DNA from: a virus
Length of the DNA stretch: 64,000 nt
Reading direction: 5' to 3' (one strand)
Virus record (IMG/VR): IMGVR_UViG_3300031344_000005
Span: 18,816-82,815 of that record
Part shown: piece after piece, positions 59,430 to 64,000 of the stretch
Numbering within the stretch: the first letter of the stretch is position 1
Layout: each line of letters begins with the position of its first letter
Translations under genes and position numbers: made by a program
The notes under the pieces: generated by a model
The model's input: the letters and a program-made list of their open reading frames with translations, nothing else
Database searches by the model: none
What the model was told of the DNA's origin: nothing

Positions 59430-59431
59430 CC

Positions 59432-60430
59432 TTGTCCTGGGTGAAGCTCGATGACGGTTTTTTCTCTAACCGCAAGGTTCGTAGCGTGAGCGCAACGGCA
59501 GCGCTTTTTGATATCGCTTCCTTTTGCTTCTGTGCCCAGTCGGAAAACGACGGGCATGTCCTAACCGGAGACGTCCAGATGATCGCCGCAATGGTCCGAG
59601 TTAGGTCACCGGCGAAATACGTCAAGGAGTTGGTGCAGGTAGGTCTATGGGATGTTGAGCCAGGCGGTTACAACGTCCACGATTTCCTTGAATACAATCC
59701 AAGCCACGCTGAGCTAATCGAGAAGAGGAGAGTGGCCAACGAACGATCCGAAATGCGAGCTGACGCATCCCTGATGGGACGCATAAGAGCAAGGGACAAT
59801 TCTGCGTGTAGGTACTGTGGGAGGCAGGTCAACTGGAAAGATAGACGCGGAGAACTCGGTGGGACCTACGATCACGTGATTCCGATGTCGAAGGGAGGTC
59901 CGAGTACCTACGGAAACGTCGTCGTCGCGTGTAGGGCCTGCAACTCAAAGAAGCGTGACAAGACGCTAGAAGAAGCTGGAATGGTGTTGCAGGACATTGG
60001 TAACTTACCAGTAAATATACCGATAACTATTCAGTCATCCCCTCCCGTCCCCTCCGGATCCCCCCTGTCTTTCAGTGCTTCCGGATCCGGAGCGCGCGTA
60101 GCAACTGGCGGGCCAATCAAGCCAGACACGGCCTACAGCTTGGTCTGGGCAATCAAGACGGCGGTTGAGGCGGCGCAGCCCAAGAACGGCATGTGGGCGC
60201 CCGATACGTTCGCCCAGGAGAACGCCTCGCGCCTGCTGGTGGGGCTGGGGGATGCGGCGAAGGCCATGCCAGAGCTTGAGCGCAAGATCGGGCTGTTCGC
60301 CGCGGACCCTGAGATGCAGCCATGGACGGTCAAGAAGTTCTGCGACCAGTACAACGGCATCGGGCACGATAAGCCAGGGCGGGCGGCCCAGCCGCGGGCC
60401 GTGCACCATCCGCGCTTAGGGGGCCGCTGA
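59432..60430 (+). CDS. Replication initiator with embedded HNH domain
   Basis: A 332-aa TTG-started protein, GAGGAG upstream. N-terminal part (MSWVKLDDGFFSNRKVRSVS, then YNVHDFLEYNPSHAELIEKR) is a phage replisome-organiser domain (winged helix). About residues 112-180 are an HNH endonuclease: CRYCG, DHVIPMSKGG, CRACNSKKRDK. The C-terminal part is a helical helicase-loader-like tail. Followed directly by DnaB. The HNH insert may nick DNA at the origin or be a selfish element. Confidence 0.82.
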   Translation: MSWVKLDDGFFSNRKVRSVSATAALFDIASFCFCAQSENDGHVLTGDVQMIAAMVRVRSPAKYVKELVQVGLWDVEPGGYNVHDFLEYNPSHAELIEKRRVANERSEMRADASLMGRIRARDNSACRYCGRQVNWKDRRGELGGTYDHVIPMSKGGPSTYGNVVVACRACNSKKRDKTLEEAGMVLQDIGNLPVNIPITIQSSPPVPSGSPLSFSASGSGARVATGGPIKPDTAYSLVWAIKTAVEAAQPKNGMWAPDTFAQENASRLLVGLGDAAKAMPELERKIGLFAADPEMQPWTVKKFCDQYNGIGHDKPGRAAQPRAVHHPRLGGR

Positions 60431-61917
60431 TGGAACTCGACGGCCTTTCCCGTGTCCCCCCGCACGACTTAGTGGCTGAGGCCAGTGTGCTTGGCTGCGT
60501 TCTGTTGGGGGCCGACAGGGCCCTCGCGCTGGTGTCTGACCTGCGCGCCGATGACTTCTTCCTTCCGGAGCACCGTGAGGCGTGGGCAGGCATCGGCGCC
60601 CTGGTCGAGCGCGGCGTGCCGGTGGACATCGTGAGCCTGGGCGATGAGATCAAGGCACGGGGAGTGGCGGGGCGTTTCGAGGGTGGTTGGCAGACCTGGG
60701 CGGTTGCGACGGCCGGCGGGGTGTCGACTTGGCAGAATGTAGGTCACCATGCAACGATCGTGCGTGAGAAGGCAACATTGCGGAAGCTCTTAACCATCTG
60801 CACGGAAGTGGTTTGCCGCTGCTACCAGAGCGAGTCGGCGGACGAGGTGCTGGGACAGGCTCGGGAGGGAGTAGCGGCGCTAGAAGTCGACGGACATGAG
60901 GGCGGCCCAGTCAAGATCGGGACGGCCCTGAGCGGCGTCATTGAGGTCATCCAATCGCGAGCCGCCGGCAAGGTAAGCGAGCATATGGTGCTGACGGGGA
61001 TCGAAACGCTTGACTATGAGATCGGCGGCATGGCACCCGAGGAGGTTGTGGTGGTAGCCGGTAGACCTGGACAAGGTAAGACCGCTTTTGCTGACTGCGT
61101 GGCGACCTACAACGGCCTCGCCGACGTTCCGTGTCTGTTTTTCTCGTTGGAGATGTCGCTCCAGCAGCTCATCGAGCGCGTGCTGTCCTTGCGGAGTGAT
61201 ATACCCGCCAGCCACCTCCGCTCGGGCCGTGGCGAAGGCTACAAGCGGTTGGACAAGGCCGCATTTACGAAGCTGACCGCCGCATCCGAGGAGTTGTACA
61301 ACGTGCCGCTGTGGATCGAGCCGCGGGCGCTACCACTTGGGCGCATCGTGGGAGAGTCGCGCCGATGGCACGCCCGCCACGTGCGCGGCAAGGGTAAGAC
61401 GCTCGGGCTCATCGCCGTGGACTACCTGCAACTGGTGGCCGTAGAAACCAAAAACCGCGATCGTAGTCGGGAAGAACAGGTGGCGAGGATTTCCAAGACC
61501 CTGAAGATGCTGGCCAAGGAGCTGCAGGTGCCACTGATGGAACTGTCGCAGCTCAACCGCGCGATCGAAAGACGCGGCGGCGAGCCGGTCATGTCGGACA
61601 TCCGCGAGTCAGGCGCCATTGAACAGGATGCCAGCATCATCCTGTGTCCATGGAGGGGTGAGGCGGCCGACGATCCAGACAAGAAGAACGAAGACGGCGA
61701 CGCGGACATCATCATCCTAAAAAACCGTGGCGGTCAGACAGGTAAAGCACCGGCTCACTGGCTTTCAAAGACGATGGAGTATCGGCACGATTGGGGGCGC
61801 ACGGCGCATGGAAGGCCGGCGGACTTCGGTGGAGAGCGCTCGCTAATTGACGACTACCAGATCAAGCAGCCACTTGATCCCCACGCCTCCCCGCCATCCT
61901 GGCACGACAAGGACTGA
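60430..61917 (+). CDS. Replicative DNA helicase (DnaB family)
   Basis: A 495-aa helicase sharing one base with the initiator stop (TGATG). N-terminal helical domain (LVAEASVLGCVLLGADRALA, HREAWAGIGALVERGV), then the RecA-like motor with Walker A VVVAGRPGQGKTAFADCVA, LFFSLEMSLQQL, Walker B LIAVDYLQLVAV, and REEQVARISKTLKMLAKEL with LSQLNRAIERR. All DnaB landmarks are in order. It unwinds duplex DNA at the phage fork, loaded by the initiator/AAA+ partners. Confidence 0.93.
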   Translation: MELDGLSRVPPHDLVAEASVLGCVLLGADRALALVSDLRADDFFLPEHREAWAGIGALVERGVPVDIVSLGDEIKARGVAGRFEGGWQTWAVATAGGVSTWQNVGHHATIVREKATLRKLLTICTEVVCRCYQSESADEVLGQAREGVAALEVDGHEGGPVKIGTALSGVIEVIQSRAAGKVSEHMVLTGIETLDYEIGGMAPEEVVVVAGRPGQGKTAFADCVATYNGLADVPCLFFSLEMSLQQLIERVLSLRSDIPASHLRSGRGEGYKRLDKAAFTKLTAASEELYNVPLWIEPRALPLGRIVGESRRWHARHVRGKGKTLGLIAVDYLQLVAVETKNRDRSREEQVARISKTLKMLAKELQVPLMELSQLNRAIERRGGEPVMSDIRESGAIEQDASIILCPWRGEAADDPDKKNEDGDADIIILKNRGGQTGKAPAHWLSKTMEYRHDWGRTAHGRPADFGGERSLIDDYQIKQPLDPHASPPSWHDKD

Positions 61918-61947
61918 CGAAACCAACAACGAACGAAAGGAGACCCA

Positions 61948-62397
61948 ATGGCCAAGGACAGCAAGAAAAAGAACGACCAAGTCAAGGTTACAATCACGAG
62001 CATGCGGCTCCCCGTGAAGCTCAACGACGACGAACTGCTGGCGCGCGGGCGGCAGCTCGTAGAGAACATGCGCAAGACGGCGACGGCCGAAGAAGCGCGC
62101 GAGGTGGAGAACAAGAAGCGCAAGAGTGAAATCGAGTTGCTCGAAGAAGTCACGGCGAAGCTGTCTGGCAGCATTTCCAGCGGCAGCGAAGAGCGCGAAG
62201 TCGAGTGCGAGATGCGCAAGGACTACGTCCATGGCAACGTCACCACGGTCAGAAGCGACACGGGAGAAGTGGTCGACGAGCGCATCATGTCGGCAGACGA
62301 GCGGCAGGAGGTCATGCCATTCATTCCGCCGCGTGAACCAGCCAAGGGCAAAGGCGGCGATCCATTCAAGGAAAGCGACCCAGTCGACGAGAGCTAG
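61948..62397 (+). CDS. Charged helical early protein (149 aa)
   Basis: GAAAGGAG about 7 nt before ATG. Lys/Glu-rich helical body (EEAREVENKKRKSEIELLEE) with an acidic tail (SDPVDES). Between helicase and loader genes; may be a helicase accessory. No family recognised. Confidence 0.55.
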   Translation: MAKDSKKKNDQVKVTITSMRLPVKLNDDELLARGRQLVENMRKTATAEEAREVENKKRKSEIELLEEVTAKLSGSISSGSEEREVECEMRKDYVHGNVTTVRSDTGEVVDERIMSADERQEVMPFIPPREPAKGKGGDPFKESDPVDES

Positions 62398-62400
62398 ACC

Positions 62401-63126
62401 GTGCAGATCCTATCAGGCAAAACCTTGGAGCAACTCAGACCGGACGGCCTAACCCACTGGGTGCGCGTGCAGGATACGCGGCACCCGTGGGCAAGGCCCG
62501 AGACGCTCGACGAGCTACGCGGATGGATTCGCGAGGCCGAGAACGGGGACAAGCTGGCGGAAGCGGGCGAGAAGGTCATGCCGTTGTTGCTCTCGGGGGA
62601 AACCCGGTGTGGGAAGACGTCGACGCTCTGCTGGCTCGCGCATAGTTACTTCGAGGTAGAAACCTACCGGGCTTCGATTGGCTCGATGATTGACAGCCTA
62701 ATGGGGAAGACGGTCAAGAACTTCGGCGAGGCGCTTACGGAAGCCTGCAACGGGCCGCCGGGGCTCTACCTGATGGACGAGGTCGACGGTATCTTTCAGC
62801 AGCGGGTACAGGAAAGGGCCGGAGGGGGAGCGGTACAGGAATTGAACTCGGCCATCGCGGCGGCTCTGTCGATGATCGAGAATCTTCCCCAGCATCTGAT
62901 GTTGGCGGCGACGAGCAACGAGCCCGGCATTCTTGACCGCGCGATGCTAGCCAGGTTCACCCACGTGCGGTTCCCGAGCTGGGAGGAACTGGAGCGCGAA
63001 GAGCGCAGGGAATTCGCTTGCTCGCACAGGTACGAGCCCGGGGCGGCGCGGGCCTCCTATGCCGAGTGCGTGCAAGAGGCAAGGCGCGAACGGATACGCA
63101 GGATTCTGGGGGACGAGCGCGACTGA
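62401..63126 (+). CDS. AAA+ ATPase, helicase-loader-like
   Basis: A 241-aa GTG-started AAA+ protein. Walker A LLLSGETRCGKTSTLCWLAH, Walker B PGLYLMDEVDGIF, sensor-type AATSNEPGILDRAMLARFTH. DnaC/IstB-like loaders have this size and neighbour DnaB in many phages. It would load the helicase onto initiator-opened DNA. C-terminal residues are a basic helix. Confidence 0.8.
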   Translation: MQILSGKTLEQLRPDGLTHWVRVQDTRHPWARPETLDELRGWIREAENGDKLAEAGEKVMPLLLSGETRCGKTSTLCWLAHSYFEVETYRASIGSMIDSLMGKTVKNFGEALTEACNGPPGLYLMDEVDGIFQQRVQERAGGGAVQELNSAIAAALSMIENLPQHLMLAATSNEPGILDRAMLARFTHVRFPSWEELEREERREFACSHRYEPGAARASYAECVQEARRERIRRILGDERD

Positions 63127-63139
63127 GAAAGGACCAACG

Positions 63140-63211
63140 ATGCCAGATTTCAAGCAGCTACTTCGCGACCGCTACCCGAAGCAGAGCTATGCCCTGCGGT
63201 GGCGATGGTAA
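63140..63211 (+). CDS. Tiny ORF (23 aa)
   Basis: MPDFKQLLRDRYPKQSYALR then WRW, with GAAAGGA before the ATG. Short but in the tight early operon. Low confidence. Confidence 0.35.
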   Translation: MPDFKQLLRDRYPKQSYALRWRW

Positions 63212-63220
63212 GGCCAATCT

Positions 63221-63427
63221 GTGAACCCGCGCTACTTCCGCAACAGCCCGCAATTCACCGACTTCGCCGACGTCGAGCAGTACGCCGATGCGCTGGCCGC
63301 AATCGCGGTACGGGGCTACACAGGCCCAGACGGCACCCTTAGAGCCTGCTGCGAAATTCCGAGCGAGGCGGCGGAACGGGAACGCATAAATATACTTGAC
63401 AAGCCTAAACAACGGGCGCAAGGATAG
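63221..63427 (+). CDS. Small hypothetical protein (68 aa)
   Basis: GTG start. Mixed helical sequence (FADVEQYADALAAIAVRG, then RINILDKPKQRAQG). Function unknown. Confidence 0.45.
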   Translation: MNPRYFRNSPQFTDFADVEQYADALAAIAVRGYTGPDGTLRACCEIPSEAAERERINILDKPKQRAQG

Positions 63428-63444
63428 ACGCAGGAGGATCGAAC

Positions 63445-64000
63445 ATGTGCAAGACGTTCTCGTTCTACGCCGCAAAAACCGGCGATTTCTATTCGCTGAC
63501 CGACCACACAGACGCGCATTCGATGATCGCTACCGTGTTTGGTCTGCGCGACAATGACGTGAGCTACTACGCCGAGAATTTGGCGAAGGGTGAATTTACC
63601 CCACCCGAAGACACGAAGTTGTGGTCAGACCTGAGCAAGTGGACGTTGACCGTCGACGAGAAAGAAACCCCGGTATGGTTAGATCAAGAGAAGGCTCGGG
63701 CGTACATGGAGCGGCTGATTCGCCCTATGTTCGTGACGAATGAGCGGCAATGGCTCGTCGGTGGATGTTGGATTTTCGACGGCGAGAAGGCGACGGCCAA
63801 AGGAGTTCTGAACGGTCGGATCGTTGGAGTGATCAACGGGGCGTACTTGGCCGGGGCGAACTTGGACGGGGCGAACTTGGCCGGGGCGTACTTGGCCGGG
63901 GCGAACTTGGACAGGGCGTACTTGGCCGGGGCGAACTTGGCCAGGGCGTACTTGGCCAGGGCGAACTTGGCCAGGGCGTACTTGGCCGGGGCGAACTTGG
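63445..64000 (+). CDS. Pentapeptide-repeat protein, partial at window edge
   Basis: CAGGAGG upstream of ATG 63445. N-terminal domain of about 125 residues (SFYAAKTGDFYSLTDHTD, AKGEFTPPEDTKLWSDL), then NGRIVGVINGAYLAGANLDG, the start of pentapeptide repeats of A(Y/N)L(A/D)(G/R) type that run off the window. Pentapeptide repeats form a right-handed beta helix; some mimic DNA and inhibit gyrase, others have unrelated roles. The true C-terminus is not seen. Confidence 0.78.
   Translation, partial: MCKTFSFYAAKTGDFYSLTDHTDAHSMIATVFGLRDNDVSYYAENLAKGEFTPPEDTKLWSDLSKWTLTVDEKETPVWLDQEKARAYMERLIRPMFVTNERQWLVGGCWIFDGEKATAKGVLNGRIVGVINGAYLAGANLDGANLAGAYLAGANLDRAYLAGANLARAYLARANLARAYLAGANL
63836..64000 (+). 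repeat. 15-bp tandem repeats coding for pentapeptides
   Basis: Units such as GGGGCGAACTTGGCC and GGGGCGTACTTGGCC repeat at least ten times and continue past the edge. They alternate AAC and TAC at the second codon and GGG/AGG at the first, with high DNA identity. Confidence 0.9.

Overview
The window reads as part of the genome of a contractile-tailed (myovirus-type) bacteriophage or closely related prophage, G+C-rich and almost fully coding. It has no ribosomal genes, recognisable tRNA, integrase, CRISPR array or transposon. Sheath, tube, tape-measure and baseplate genes fix the virion type. An amidase and several predicted lipoproteins suggest a diderm (Gram-negative) host; the host genus cannot be named. 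Terminase and portal are not in the window, so the genome continues beyond at least one edge.

Layout. (1) 1-1986, leftward: an autoregulated HTH protein, an FkbM-type methyltransferase, an HNH endonuclease and a partial gene. (2) 2080-6687, rightward: acidic and small head-region proteins, a probable scaffold and the major capsid protein. (3) 6688-7236: no gene, but a strikingly folded region of about 500 nt with four cUUCGg tetraloop hairpins, nested multiway junctions and an H-type pseudoknot, the best candidate here for an undescribed large structured RNA. (4) 7237-16349: head completion, sheath, tube, tail chaperone with a -1 slippery site, tape measure and LysM-type baseplate protein. 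(5) 16346-37241: hub, spike, collagen-like fibre with an adjoining glycosyltransferase, wedge proteins, and large fibre proteins with propeller-like repeats. (6) 37234-44538: small membrane proteins and lipoproteins, an HNH-AP2 endonuclease, a papain-like peptidase, an amidase with a holin candidate, and a RusA-like nuclease. (7) 44539-45134: a second long gene-free, hairpin-rich region ending in a sigma70-like promoter. (8) 45135-48777: one rightward gene, then a leftward operon of small genes with a DNA methyltransferase. (9) 48778-49039: a divergent switch with a 23-bp palindromic operator next to a ribbon-helix-helix gene. (10) 49156-64000, rightward early genes: Cys-rich micro-proteins, SMC-like ATPase, YqaJ/lambda exonuclease plus annealing-type protein, Dam-like methyltransferase, two paralogous leader-peptide/hairpin elements, replication initiator with an embedded HNH, DnaB helicase, AAA+ loader, and a pentapeptide-repeat protein cut by the window edge.

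How it works together: the right half supplies recombination-dependent DNA replication and DNA modification under a repressor switch; the left and middle supply capsid, contractile tail, host-binding fibres and lysis. Most genes overlap by 1-4 nt (ATGA, GTGA, TTGA, TAATG), so translational coupling is general. The two long gene-free stretches and the two leader elements stand out against this tight packing.
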